Assembly: GCA_022822135.1 (NCBI GenBank)
Contig: JAJECH010000042.1
Coordinates: forward strand, 53,371 to 117,370
From: Pseudomonadales bacterium
Lineage (GTDB): Bacteria > Pseudomonadota > Gammaproteobacteria > Pseudomonadales > Azotimanducaceae
DNA: 64,000 bases
Direction: 5' to 3'
Both the position numbers and the translations under genes were made by a program. This document shows, one piece after another, positions 9,249 to 18,195 of the stretch. Every line of letters begins with the position of its first letter. Positions within the stretch are counted from its first letter, which is position 1. The notes beneath the pieces were generated by a model. The model was not told where the DNA came from. It did no database searches and saw only the letters and a program-made list of their open reading frames with translations.

Positions 9249-10259
9249 TTGAATCTGTTCTATCAGTGCGCGCGACCATTTCTTGCGGCGTGCAATCCAG
9301 AAACGGCACATACGTTGACATTACGTGGTCTCCGTATAGCGGGTCGTTTGCGTGGGATTGGTCGACCACAGGGTGAATCCGTGCAACTCGCAGGATTGAA
9401 TTTCACAAATCGTGTCGGATTGGCCGCAGGATTTGACAAGAACGCCGAGGCCGTTGTAGGACTTACCCAACTTGGATTCGGTTTCATCGAAGTTGGTGGC
9501 GTGACGCCGCTGCCTCAAGTCGGCAATCCGAAGCCTCGTCTTTACCGTTTGGCGAGTTGTGGTGCAGTCATTAATCGAATGGGATTCAATAACGACGGCG
9601 TCGAAATGATTCACGAACGCCTCGCGGCGATGCCTTCGATTGAACCTACTTTGCTGGGCGTCAATTTAGGTATCAATCGAGCTACTCCGTTAGAAGAAGC
9701 TGACCAAGACTATCGGTTGTGTATGCGATCGTTGTACGATGTCGCCGACTACTTCACGATCAATATCTCATCTCCTAATACACCTGGATTGAGAAATCTA
9801 CAGGGTGATCCACAGCTTGATGACACTTTGAAATCGGTGTTAGGGGCACGAGATCGTCTGGTCGAAGACGTTGATCGACGGTTGCCGGTTTTTGTGAAGG
9901 TGTCCCCGGACCTTGATCCTGATGTACTGAGAGAACTCGTGAGCCGTATTCGGGACGCAGCGTGCGATGGATTGATTGCGACCAACACTACGACCGATCG
10001 TCGCGAGATATCTCACAGGTTTGCGAACCAGGAAGGCGGACTAAGTGGTCGACCTTTATTCGAGCGGTCTTTGCAAACTGTTACGCACGCCCGAGAAGCC
10101 GTTGGTTCGGACTTTCCGATTATTGGAGTGGGCGGCATCTCAAGCGGCGCAGATGCAATTGCGATGCGAGAAGCTGGCGCTGATCTAGTACAAGTCTATA
10201 CCGCGTTAGTCTATCGTGGTCCTAATTTAGTAAAGGAACTCGTGAACGCGCTAGACTGA
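9249..10259 (+). CDS. pyrD: Dihydroorotate dehydrogenase, class 2 (quinone)
   Basis: Oxidises dihydroorotate to orotate in pyrimidine synthesis, passing electrons to quinone at the inner membrane. Visible family motifs are GLAAGFDKNAEAV, GFIEVGGVTPLPQ (FMN and substrate), the NISSPNTPGLRNLQ loop holding the class 2 catalytic Ser, and the C-terminal phosphate-binding IIGVGGISSGADA. The short N-terminal helical region marks class 2. TTG 9249 gives 336 residues, the E. coli length. GTG 9195 is an in-frame alternative, and neither has a strong ribosome-binding site, so the start is uncertain. Confidence 0.95.
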   Translation: MNLFYQCARPFLAACNPETAHTLTLRGLRIAGRLRGIGRPQGESVQLAGLNFTNRVGLAAGFDKNAEAVVGLTQLGFGFIEVGGVTPLPQVGNPKPRLYRLASCGAVINRMGFNNDGVEMIHERLAAMPSIEPTLLGVNLGINRATPLEEADQDYRLCMRSLYDVADYFTINISSPNTPGLRNLQGDPQLDDTLKSVLGARDRLVEDVDRRLPVFVKVSPDLDPDVLRELVSRIRDAACDGLIATNTTTDRREISHRFANQEGGLSGRPLFERSLQTVTHAREAVGSDFPIIGVGGISSGADAIAMREAGADLVQVYTALVYRGPNLVKELVNALD

Positions 10260-10422
10260 ATTGATTGGCTAAATAAATTAAATAAAACAATAAGTTAGAT
10301 TGATATTCTATTGAATTCAAAATTGAGTACGTAGCCGAACTCCCTTGATCCGGCCACAACGACATCGAATTGTTAGGACTACCTGCAAATTTATAATCGC
10401 GCTAAACCAGTCGCGAGAGTCG

Positions 10423-11721
10423 ATGTTGTTTAGTAATAAGAAAATTTGGTGCGCGATCGTTGCATTGCTCGCGACGCCACTCATGGCGGAAGGTCTAGAT
10501 AGCGGCGATACCGCATGGGTCTTGACATCGACCGCGCTTGTCTTGTTTATGACCATTCCTGGTCTATCTCTTTTCTATTCAGGATTGGTCGGTCGAAACA
10601 ATGTACTGAGTATCTTGATGCATTGTTTCGCCATCACCTGTTTGATGACGATCCTCTGGGTATTGGTCGGCTACAGTCTCGCATTTACAGGATCGGGCAT
10701 CGTAGTTGGTGAAACTTCGTTCCTCGGTACGCTCAATAACTTCCTACTCGGTGAGATCAAGGAAGCCACGGTATCGGGCACGATTCCAGAGTCGGTATTC
10801 GCTACTTTCCAGCTTACGTTTGCGATCATCACACCTGCGCTCATCGTTGGCGGCTTCGCAGAACGCATGCGCTTTTCCGCGATGCTCATCTTTTCGGCGG
10901 TGTGGTTGTTGATCGTCTACATTCCGATTACCCACTGGGTATGGGGCGGCGGTTGGTTAGGCGATCTCGGTTTCATGGACTTCGCCGGCGGCGCAGTCGT
11001 TCACATCACGGCGGGGACTGCCGCGATCGTTGCAGCAATGTATATCGGTAGTCGAAAGGGATACCCTGAGTCGCCAAATCTTCCACACAACGTTCCGTTA
11101 ACAGTCATGGGTGCTGGAATGCTATGGGTCGGATGGTTCGGCTTCAACGGTGGCAGCGCATTAGCCGCAAATGGCGACGCTGCAATGGCACTAACGGTCA
11201 CGCATATCTCTGCTGCAACTGCAGCATTCACATGGATGGTAGTTGAGTGGATCCGTTTCGGCAAGCCAACAGTACTCGGTACAGTGACCGGAATGGTTGC
11301 GGGTCTAGGCTGTATCACGCCAGCGTCTGGTTTCGTCGGTCCTGGTGGTGCTTTGATTATCGGTTTCTTAGCTGGCTGGGTCTGTTTCGAAGCAACAGGT
11401 TTAATCAAACGACGCTTGTTTATCGATGACTCGCTTGACGTTTTCTCAGTCCACGGCGTAGGTGGCTTTCTTGGTGTACTCCTTACCGGAATATTCGCCA
11501 GCTCTGCGCTCAACGTATTCAGCGGTCAGGAAGACATCCAAATCGGTTCACAGCTGGTCATACAACTGATCGGAGGCGTGACGGCGCTTGTTTGGACTGC
11601 CGTACTTACGTTGGTCATTCTCAAGGTCGTCGATATGATCATTGGTGTTCGGGTCACCGAGGACGAAGAGGATGAAGGTCTAGATTTGACGTCCTTCAAC
11701 GAACGGGGATATACACCCTAA
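10423..11721 (+). CDS. amt: Ammonium transporter, Amt family
   Basis: A 432-residue, 11-helix ammonia channel of the inner membrane. A cleavable signal (IWCAIVALLATPLMAEG) precedes the hallmark GDTAWVLTSTALVLFM. The pore twin histidines are in ITHWVWGGGW and FSVHGVGGFLG. The C-terminal EDEGLDLTSFNERGY matches the cytoplasmic tail that PII proteins contact in AmtB. The start is ATG 10423 with GAGAG upstream. No glnK gene is adjacent, although the pair is usual in proteobacteria. A rho-independent terminator follows. Confidence 0.95.
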   Translation: MLFSNKKIWCAIVALLATPLMAEGLDSGDTAWVLTSTALVLFMTIPGLSLFYSGLVGRNNVLSILMHCFAITCLMTILWVLVGYSLAFTGSGIVVGETSFLGTLNNFLLGEIKEATVSGTIPESVFATFQLTFAIITPALIVGGFAERMRFSAMLIFSAVWLLIVYIPITHWVWGGGWLGDLGFMDFAGGAVVHITAGTAAIVAAMYIGSRKGYPESPNLPHNVPLTVMGAGMLWVGWFGFNGGSALAANGDAAMALTVTHISAATAAFTWMVVEWIRFGKPTVLGTVTGMVAGLGCITPASGFVGPGGALIIGFLAGWVCFEATGLIKRRLFIDDSLDVFSVHGVGGFLGVLLTGIFASSALNVFSGQEDIQIGSQLVIQLIGGVTALVWTAVLTLVILKVVDMIIGVRVTEDEEDEGLDLTSFNERGYTP

Positions 11722-11744
11722 GAGCTTCTAATCCTTAAAGAAAA

Positions 11745-11777
11745 GGCGCGTTACTGATATCGGTAACGCGCCTTTTT
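11745..11777 (+). terminator. Rho-independent terminator after amt
   Basis: Ten-base-pair GC-rich stem (GGCGCGTTAC paired with GTAACGCGCC) with an 8-base loop, followed directly by TTTTT. It lies 23 bp after the amt stop codon. Confidence 0.92.
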
Positions 11778-11811
11778 GATTTGTGTACCACGCCTCAAGT
11801 AGACGATTGCA

Positions 11812-12675
11812 CTAGTTTTGTTTAACGATACCGTCAAGGTTGAGAAGCGGCAAGGAGCTCCCGCCATTTACAACTGGTAATTGGCCGTCCCATTTCTCCG
11901 CTAATCGCAACTCGATCAATTCAGGATTGTCTCGTAACGCAGCGGCTTCTCGTTCGATCGCTTCGGCTTTCGCAACGGATGCCTGAGTGATCTGATACGC
12001 CTCTGCTTCGGCTGCCAGTTTGATTTCCTCTGCGGCTGCTTCTGCTTGTGTAACTCGTCGCAGTTTCTCGTTTTCCGCTTTCAGCGCCTCTTGCTCAGCC
12101 TGTACTTTTTCTTCAATCGCCCGATTGAATTCTTGTGAGAACTCGAAGTCCGTGATCGCGACGTTGTCTAGATTTAATGCGCCTTGTGCACCTTTCTGTT
12201 CAAGTGTGTCGTCGATGAAGACTGCGATTGCGGTTTGGATTTTCTGCTTGACTTCAGCGCGTTTCGTCACGAGCTGCTCGGCAGTGTATTGGGCGGTAAC
12301 CGCTTTGACCGATTCTTGAATGGCCGGTGCAATTACGTTTGCGGCGACGGTACTTGATCGACCGATAGATTGAAATGTTCGTGGAGCGACTGCCCCGATT
12401 AGTGAATACTGAACCGCGACACGCGTGGATACGACTTGCAAGTCCTTGGAGGCTGCTGTTGCTGCTGCATCAGCTTTCTGCAGTCGTACCGATATTTCCT
12501 CGACACTATCCAGAAACGGCTTCTTCATGTTGAAACCTTCCGGCAGAGGCGTTGGTTGTACGGCACCTAACGTTCGTACGACCCCTACGTGGCCGCTATT
12601 TACGATAGTGAATGCTCCGAATAAAACAATGAGTACTAAGAGTGCAACGACTCCTGCTGCGATCTTTGAGACCAT
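11812..12675 (-). CDS. Prohibitin-like SPFH domain protein
   Basis: A 287-residue protein with one N-terminal transmembrane anchor (AAGVVALLVLIVLFGAFTIV), then an SPFH/prohibitin domain (about 25-185, including GHVGVVRTLGAV and VQYSL). An Ala/Glu-rich coiled coil follows (about 185-265, QAEAAAEEIKLAAEAEAY). Prohibitin-like SPFH proteins form large membrane rings; in bacteria they are tied to membrane-protein quality control, often with FtsH. No hflK/hflC-type partner is next to it, so it is likely a stand-alone prohibitin. Start ATG 12675. Confidence 0.88.
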   Translation of the reverse strand: MVSKIAAGVVALLVLIVLFGAFTIVNSGHVGVVRTLGAVQPTPLPEGFNMKKPFLDSVEEISVRLQKADAAATAASKDLQVVSTRVAVQYSLIGAVAPRTFQSIGRSSTVAANVIAPAIQESVKAVTAQYTAEQLVTKRAEVKQKIQTAIAVFIDDTLEQKGAQGALNLDNVAITDFEFSQEFNRAIEEKVQAEQEALKAENEKLRRVTQAEAAAEEIKLAAEAEAYQITQASVAKAEAIEREAAALRDNPELIELRLAEKWDGQLPVVNGGSSLPLLNLDGIVKQN

Positions 12676-12842
12676 TTGATAAATCTCTTATGAGAAAGTG
12701 AATTTAAGTATTCTAGAAAGCACTTTCGACTTTGCGGAATCGAATTTGCGTGTTCGGTGAAAAGGATCAATTACGTTAGTCGCAACTCGATGTAAATCAC
12801 CTGGTAATGGTGGGTCTGTGTCTAGTGAGCTTGTCCGACTGA

Positions 12843-13772
12843 CTATCGGCGATTGAGCGCGTTATTGACCAGCAAATCCATCAACTCGGGGAATTCGATT
12901 CCATACCCTCGTGCCGCGTCTGGGAAAAGGCTCGTAGGTGTCATACCTGGAATCGTGTTAATTTCGAGCAGCCACGGGTGATTGTCGTCGTCAAGTATGA
13001 AATCGGAACGCGATAAATCCCTACAACCGAGCAGGCAATGAGCGGAAACGGCGAAGCGCTTCAATGCTTCAGACGTTGTAGGTGGCATCTCCGGGTCGAG
13101 GACGTGTCGGCTTGCACCCGCTTTGTAACGATTCGTAAAGTCGTACCACTCGCCGTCAGCGAGCACCTGGATTTCGATGATGGGAAGCGCGGAGGCGAGG
13201 CCGTCGCGTTCCAAAACTGCGACCGTAATCTCGCGTCCTTTCTTAAACGGTTCGATAAGTAACTGATCGTGCGACTCGAATACCTCGTCCAAAGCCTTCT
13301 TCAAGTCACCGCCATCCGGAAGCAGTTTCACACCTAACGCAGAACCCTGCGATCTTGGTTTAATCGCAACCGCGCTGCCTAAAGACTGTTCGACTTCCTC
13401 ACAGGTGTTTGACGACCACGTTGCTTTATCCAGTAATTTCATCGGCAACACTGGGATGTCGTGTTCTCGCCAAACACACTTCGCTTGATACTTATCGATT
13501 GCCAAGGCTGACGCCGACATACCGCTGCCAACGAACGGCAGGCCGATCACCTCTAGGAAGCCCTGAATCGAACCATCTTCACCAGGCACGCCGTGAAGTA
13601 CGGGAAATACAACATCTGGTTCGAAGCGAAGCAAATTGGCGGGTAGATCCGCGTCAAACTCGATGTACGCAGCATCATGGCGAGGTTTCAAACCATCGAC
13701 CACTTGCGTCGCAGATACCCTTGATACCTCGGCTTCTGGCGAGGTCCCTCCGCCTATGACAGCGACTTTCAC
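12843..13772 (-). CDS. ddl: D-alanine--D-alanine ligase family protein
   Basis: A 309-residue ATP-grasp enzyme that would join two D-Ala for peptidoglycan. Seen are the N-terminal GGGTSPEAEVS, the LHGVPGEDGSIQG loop, the KPRSQGSALGV lysine loop, and the C-terminal LLEINTIPGMT metal-binding motif. It is not in a mur/fts cluster. It starts with GTG overlapping the stop of the S9 peptidase gene (GTGA), making it the last gene of a coupled GNAT-peptidase-ligase operon. A specialised D-Ala-D-X ligase is possible, since specificity cannot be read from sequence alone. Confidence 0.9.
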   Translation of the reverse strand: MKVAVIGGGTSPEAEVSRVSATQVVDGLKPRHDAAYIEFDADLPANLLRFEPDVVFPVLHGVPGEDGSIQGFLEVIGLPFVGSGMSASALAIDKYQAKCVWREHDIPVLPMKLLDKATWSSNTCEEVEQSLGSAVAIKPRSQGSALGVKLLPDGGDLKKALDEVFESHDQLLIEPFKKGREITVAVLERDGLASALPIIEIQVLADGEWYDFTNRYKAGASRHVLDPEMPPTTSEALKRFAVSAHCLLGCRDLSRSDFILDDDNHPWLLEINTIPGMTPTSLFPDAARGYGIEFPELMDLLVNNALNRR

Positions 13773-15694
13773 AGGAGTTCCATGTGGGCGGTTTCGGCCG
13801 TAGCTAGAGCGGAATCGTCGATACCGACTGGGTCAAAGCCGAACACTCTCGAGAAAAAGTAGTAGTCCCCTTTCAGGCAGGTTATTTGGGTTTGAAGCTG
13901 ACGGAATCCGTGTGGCTCGCCTTCGAACATGAACAGGGCAGTTGGGATACCTTTGTTCTTTAGTGCTTCGAACATCACGCGAGATTGGTCGGGTGGCACG
14001 ATCTTGTCGTCAAGACCTTGCGAGAAAATGACAGGGCAACTTAGGTCGTCGACATGGTGTATTGGCGACCTAGCATCTAGTTCGTCTTCTGGAACGAGCT
14101 GATCAATATATCGTGACTCGAACTTGTGGGTGTCTTCTGCCAGTGCGCGCAAGTCGGCGACTCCGTAATGACTCGCGCCTACTTTAAAAACGCTTGTAGT
14201 CGTCAATGCACGGAGCACGGTAAATCCTCCAGCACTACCGCCTGAAATCGCCACCCGCTGTGGATCAATCCTATCCAGTGAAATGAGGTGCCGGACGCCT
14301 GCAGCAAGATCTTGAACGTCCCTGTTCCCCCATTCATTCAATAGACGGTCACGATACGCTCGCCCGTATCCCGTGCTCCCACTGTAGTTAACGTCCAACA
14401 CCGCCCAACCTCGTGAGGTATAGAACTGAATATTCGGACTAAAAGACGGGGACGTACTGCTAGTCGGTCCACCATGCGCCTGTACAAGCAACGGCGGGCG
14501 CTCTTTAGTTGGGGCGATGAATTGAGGATTTTTGGGAGCGTAGTAGAAAGCGTGTACTTCCTCACCGTTGCTACCAGGAAATGAGATCGACTCGGGTCTC
14601 GAGACGTAATCGCTCTCGATGGGTGACTCGCCCGCGCTTTTTATCGTACGAGTCTCGTCGGTGAACGAGTCGCGGACGCGAATGGCGTTGTACTTATCGA
14701 CGTTGGATTGTGAGTATGCGAACCCCTCACGAAACTTAACCAGGTTTCCATAGCTCGATGCGCCGCTTTCGACAGGTGTTGAAATTTCTGTTGAAGAATC
14801 GACGAGGGTCAATTCGGTGTGATCAGGATTGGCGAGAACGAGCGTGTCATTAAGAGCAGCGAACTGTGTTGACCCAATCTGCCACATCGCATGACCGTAT
14901 TCGCGTTCGTCCGCTGCGATCGTATAGGTTCCCTCTGAACTGAACAGGTAAAGATCGTAAAAACCTGAACGGTCGGAGCTAAACACGAGCTTGTCGTCGG
15001 ATAGCCACTCGGGTTGGAAAATCGACTCCGATTGCCCCCCGGCAATGATGGATGCGTCGCCTGCTGCTGGAAGTAGCGTCATGACGTAAAGCTGGCTACC
15101 GTTCCAAGGCATGTTTGGATGATCCCACGCTAGAAACGCGACCTTTTCGCCACTCGGCGCTACACGCGCGTGCCCATAAAAATCATGACCTTGGTGTAGA
15201 GGCGATATTTCTCCGCTCTCAACATCAATTTCAACTAAGTCGTTTTCGGGTTCGGTGTCAACGAAATGACGTTCTCGGATGCAGATCAACCGATTTCCGT
15301 TCGGATCGTAGACAGGATCAGCGAACCGCTCCTTCTCATCGGATCTGGTGATCTGATTCACCGTGTTCGGATCGTCAATCGGTTGCACGTATATGTTCTG
15401 GTCCTCGCCGTTGACGAAATAGACCATTTCGTCCGAAGTACAGTAGGCTACGCCGCCGTATTCATGCACGCGGCTCAGAACCGAAAAGCCAACTGGCGTT
15501 AAATCGGTGAACGACTCCTCGCGAAAGCGGACGATCACATGTCGTCCTGCTTCATGAGCTCGGGCTTCGATCCACAATAGATCTCGTCCACAACTCTTTA
15601 GCTGGCTAAACCTTACGGGAGATTGAGACGTGAGTTTCTCGACCGTTAAAGGCGACGCCCATGCGCCAAAAGGGGTTGATTGCACGTCAGTCAT
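13769..15694 (-). CDS. S9 family prolyl oligopeptidase-like serine peptidase
   Basis: A 641-residue protein with an N-terminal beta-propeller region containing WD-like repeats (about 1-370), then a C-terminal alpha/beta hydrolase domain. The nucleophile elbow is GGSAGG, the Asp is in LDDKIVPPDQ, and the His is in GEPHGFR, giving a complete catalytic triad. The HGGPTSSTSPSF oxyanion region is also present. No signal peptide is obvious, so it is probably cytoplasmic and acts on short or acylated peptides. It starts at ATG 15694 and overlaps both neighbours by 4 nt. Confidence 0.9.
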   Translation of the reverse strand: MTDVQSTPFGAWASPLTVEKLTSQSPVRFSQLKSCGRDLLWIEARAHEAGRHVIVRFREESFTDLTPVGFSVLSRVHEYGGVAYCTSDEMVYFVNGEDQNIYVQPIDDPNTVNQITRSDEKERFADPVYDPNGNRLICIRERHFVDTEPENDLVEIDVESGEISPLHQGHDFYGHARVAPSGEKVAFLAWDHPNMPWNGSQLYVMTLLPAAGDASIIAGGQSESIFQPEWLSDDKLVFSSDRSGFYDLYLFSSEGTYTIAADEREYGHAMWQIGSTQFAALNDTLVLANPDHTELTLVDSSTEISTPVESGASSYGNLVKFREGFAYSQSNVDKYNAIRVRDSFTDETRTIKSAGESPIESDYVSRPESISFPGSNGEEVHAFYYAPKNPQFIAPTKERPPLLVQAHGGPTSSTSPSFSPNIQFYTSRGWAVLDVNYSGSTGYGRAYRDRLLNEWGNRDVQDLAAGVRHLISLDRIDPQRVAISGGSAGGFTVLRALTTTSVFKVGASHYGVADLRALAEDTHKFESRYIDQLVPEDELDARSPIHHVDDLSCPVIFSQGLDDKIVPPDQSRVMFEALKNKGIPTALFMFEGEPHGFRQLQTQITCLKGDYYFFSRVFGFDPVGIDDSALATAETAHMELL

Positions 15695-16242
15695 CGGTGG
15701 AGGAGTGAGGGTACTCGATGAAGCGCTTCACGTTCATCAAATGCGACCCATCGCTCGTGATCGCGCCATTGTCCATCGATGAATAAGAACTTAGCAGAGA
15801 ATCCCTCCAGTACGAATCCACACCGCTGAACCAATTTGCGTGATGGGTCATTGTTGGGTTGAATGTTGGCTTCGACACGGTGTAAGCCTAAATTCTGAAA
15901 AGCGAAATTCAAAACTTGCTTTAATCCTTCCGTCATATATCCTCTGCCCGTATGCTCGACCGACGAGTAGTAACCGATCGTGGTGCTTTGAAACGAACCG
16001 CGCACGATGCCATTGAGATTGAATACACCAACGATCTTGCTGGTGTCATTGAGACAACAAAGAATGCCTTCGTGATCGTCACGAAGCGTTCGTCGGTAAT
16101 AGCTACGAAACGAGTGATTGGTCAACGGCGTTGTGATCCAAGGCGAATGAAGACCTACGCTTGATTGATTCAGCGCAAGCAGTTCGCGCTTATCTCGGGA
16201 TTCGACGCGTCGAATGTGTACACGTGGTTCTAATTCACCCAC
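15691..16242 (-). CDS. GNAT N-acetyltransferase, RimJ/RimL-like
   Basis: A 183-residue GCN5-related acetyltransferase. It has the strand/helix block EHTGRGYMTEGLKQVLNFAF (acetyl-CoA pyrophosphate loop), then GLHRVEANIQPNNDPSRKLV and GFVLEG, as in RimJ/RimL enzymes that acetylate protein N-termini or small amines. The start is GTG 16242. It is the first gene of the operon with the S9 peptidase and D-Ala ligase; its ATGA overlap with the peptidase suggests coupled translation. The substrate is unknown. Confidence 0.88.
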   Translation of the reverse strand: MGELEPRVHIRRVESRDKRELLALNQSSVGLHSPWITTPLTNHSFRSYYRRTLRDDHEGILCCLNDTSKIVGVFNLNGIVRGSFQSTTIGYYSSVEHTGRGYMTEGLKQVLNFAFQNLGLHRVEANIQPNNDPSRKLVQRCGFVLEGFSAKFLFIDGQWRDHERWVAFDEREALHRVPSLLHR

Positions 16243-16301
16243 CTATAAAGCGTCCTTGGATCGGGTCGCTAGCAATTGGCATCCAATAAGAGACAGCCGA
16301 C

Positions 16302-16544
16302 ATGCCTCGACGTGAGTGCGTTCTATACATCACAGATGATTGCACACTATGCGATGAAGCACTGAGTATGTTGCTAGCGTCCAATGCACTTCGAGGCGTT
16401 GTCGTAACCACGATTGATGTGGCAACGAACGATGAATTGTTCCAATCGTTTGGTGAACATATTCCTGTTCTCGAGTATCAAGGAAACTCACTAATGTGGC
16501 CATTCAGCGCAGAGGATGCCGCGACGCTTTTATCTAGTCGCTAA
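16302..16544 (+). CDS. Glutaredoxin-like mini thioredoxin-fold protein
   Basis: An 80-residue protein with the thioredoxin-fold start CVLYITDDCTLCDEA, carrying a CTLC redox pair, and a cis-Pro region HIPVLEYQG. This is the DUF836/glutaredoxin-like group of small redox proteins. The partner and substrate are unknown. It is a single gene transcribed divergently from the GNAT gene. Confidence 0.85.
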   Translation: MPRRECVLYITDDCTLCDEALSMLLASNALRGVVVTTIDVATNDELFQSFGEHIPVLEYQGNSLMWPFSAEDAATLLSSR

Positions 16545-16582
16545 TCGTTTTTCTGATCTGGCACCTGTTGCGACGTCGCTTG

Positions 16583-17359
16583 TCAGTTACCTTGAAACAC
16601 GGGTTCGCGTTTCTCAACGAACGCACGCATAGCTTCGCGAGAGTCATTACTTGCACCGGTGCGTGTATGGCGCTCTGTTTCGAGTTCGATATACGATCTG
16701 AGCGGCATGTTTTCGGCGTCGATGAAATTACGCTTCATCTCACCAATGGCGAGGGGTGCCATTTTTGAGAAATTGACAGCAAGTTCCTTTACTTCGTCAC
16801 GGAATGTGTCTTCTGGAAACGTCTTCAGAACCAGTCCAATTCGCTCCGCTTCATCCGCGGGAAACTTCTGACTTGAGAAGAACAGTTCTCGCGCTTTGGT
16901 TGCTCCAACGATGCGTGGTAGTAACCAAGGACCCGCCATGTCGCCGGAAATGGCCACACCAAGAAATGCAGAGTTGAATACGGCTCGTTCACTCGCGTAG
17001 CGAAGATCACACGCGCACGCCCAACCAAATCCTGCACCCGCACACGCGCCATTGACAGCGGCGATGGTGACTTTCGGCATTTCATGGAGAAGCGAAGTGA
17101 TGTGGAAATACTCTTTCCGATTCGGTTCCTGCTTCGCGCCGCTTGTTGACGCTTTTAGATCAACGCCTGGACAGAACGCGCGACCTGCACCGGTGAAAAG
17201 CAACACACGCGTACTTGCGTCATTTGCTGCTTCGCTTAGGCATTCCCACAGTTCCCGCATCAGTTGATTCGTGATACCGTTCATGCTCTCTGGTCGATTA
17301 AGCGTGACGATCGCGAGCGTGTCTTCGACTTCGTATGTGATGGATTCAAACTGAGACAT
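16583..17359 (-). CDS. Enoyl-CoA hydratase/isomerase family protein
   Basis: A 258-residue crotonase-fold protein. Seen are the N-terminal VEDTLAIVTLNRPESMNGI, the oxyanion-hole segments AFCPGVDLKA and NGACAGAGFGWACACD, and a C-terminal helical region. The usual catalytic Glu pair is not clear (FLGVAISGDMAGPW at the second position), so it may be an isomerase or another crotonase-type enzyme rather than a true hydratase. It is a single gene on the minus strand, 39 bp left of tatD. Confidence 0.88.
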   Translation of the reverse strand: MSQFESITYEVEDTLAIVTLNRPESMNGITNQLMRELWECLSEAANDASTRVLLFTGAGRAFCPGVDLKASTSGAKQEPNRKEYFHITSLLHEMPKVTIAAVNGACAGAGFGWACACDLRYASERAVFNSAFLGVAISGDMAGPWLLPRIVGATKARELFFSSQKFPADEAERIGLVLKTFPEDTFRDEVKELAVNFSKMAPLAIGEMKRNFIDAENMPLRSYIELETERHTRTGASNDSREAMRAFVEKREPVFQGN

Positions 17360-17397
17360 ATGGACCTGCTTTTATTAAGACGACTTACCCAAATAGT

Positions 17398-18195
17398 TTA
17401 TTCACGCATTGAGTGACTAATTTCTTCGAAGCGGAAGAACCTCTTGGCATTCTCGGTGGTTATGTGGTCAACGTGGGCTTCAGTCTGGTTTCGGACTTCC
17501 GCAACTTTCCTTCTCACGTACTTCAAATTCATCGGTTCATTTCGACGTGTTTGAGGTTTTGGATCGATTGTTTTCGGCATCAAAAAGGGGGAATCGGTCT
17601 CTAACATGAGTCGTTCGTCAGGGATACGACTCACAATGTCTGCTAGTTCCGTACCCCTATGAGGATCGCAAATCCATCCCGTGATACCGATGTGGCAACC
17701 GATATCCAGGTAGGCATCGAGCAAGTCGCCGTCCCCGGTGAAACAATGTACAACGACTTCCGTTTGCGCGTGTTTCCGTAGCATGTCTATCACTTCGCCG
17801 TTTGAATCACGGTCATGTACGAACACCGGCATTTCTAACGTCGCAGCAAGTTCAAGCTGTGCTTGAAATACCTTGCGTTGGTTTGCCTGTGTTGAAAAAT
17901 TGCGGAAGTAATCGAGCCCAGTCTCTCCAATCGCGGCTGCACCACGAAGGGCGACTGTTCTGATGGTATCTAGCCATTCTTCTGTTACGTCATCCGCATG
18001 GTGGGGATGGACGCCAGAGGTAAATCCGAGGCGATCTGGAAACAGCTTCGCGATCTTTGCGGCGTCATGACTAGCTGATTCGTTCGTGCCAGTAACCACG
18101 ATGTGTTCGACACCTTCACTGATAGCGCGCCCGACGACTTCACTTAGATCGTTTTTGAAGGACTTGTCCGTGAGATTTGCGCCGATGTCAATCAA
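17398..18195 (-). CDS. tatD: TatD metal-dependent DNase
   Basis: A 265-residue TIM-barrel hydrolase aligning along its length with E. coli TatD: MIDIGANLTDKSF, SGVHPHHADD, IGETGLDYFRNFST, VVHCFTGDGD, ITGWICDPHRG, LMLETDSPFLMP, and RRNEP. TatD is a 3'-5' exonuclease used in DNA repair and quality control. It probably starts at TTG 18195, overlapping the slt stop by 4 nt (TTGA), so the two are co-transcribed. Confidence 0.93.
   Translation of the reverse strand: MIDIGANLTDKSFKNDLSEVVGRAISEGVEHIVVTGTNESASHDAAKIAKLFPDRLGFTSGVHPHHADDVTEEWLDTIRTVALRGAAAIGETGLDYFRNFSTQANQRKVFQAQLELAATLEMPVFVHDRDSNGEVIDMLRKHAQTEVVVHCFTGDGDLLDAYLDIGCHIGITGWICDPHRGTELADIVSRIPDERLMLETDSPFLMPKTIDPKPQTRRNEPMNLKYVRRKVAEVRNQTEAHVDHITTENAKRFFRFEEISHSMRE

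Noticed and set aside
11001..11513. 170-codon frame antisense to amt
   Set aside because: Pro/Thr/Ala-rich shadow of a strongly conserved membrane protein gene with no start signal.
12694..12727. GAAAGTG / CACTTTC inverted repeat upstream of the SPFH gene
   Set aside because: Long 20-base spacer and low complexity; not distinguishable from chance.
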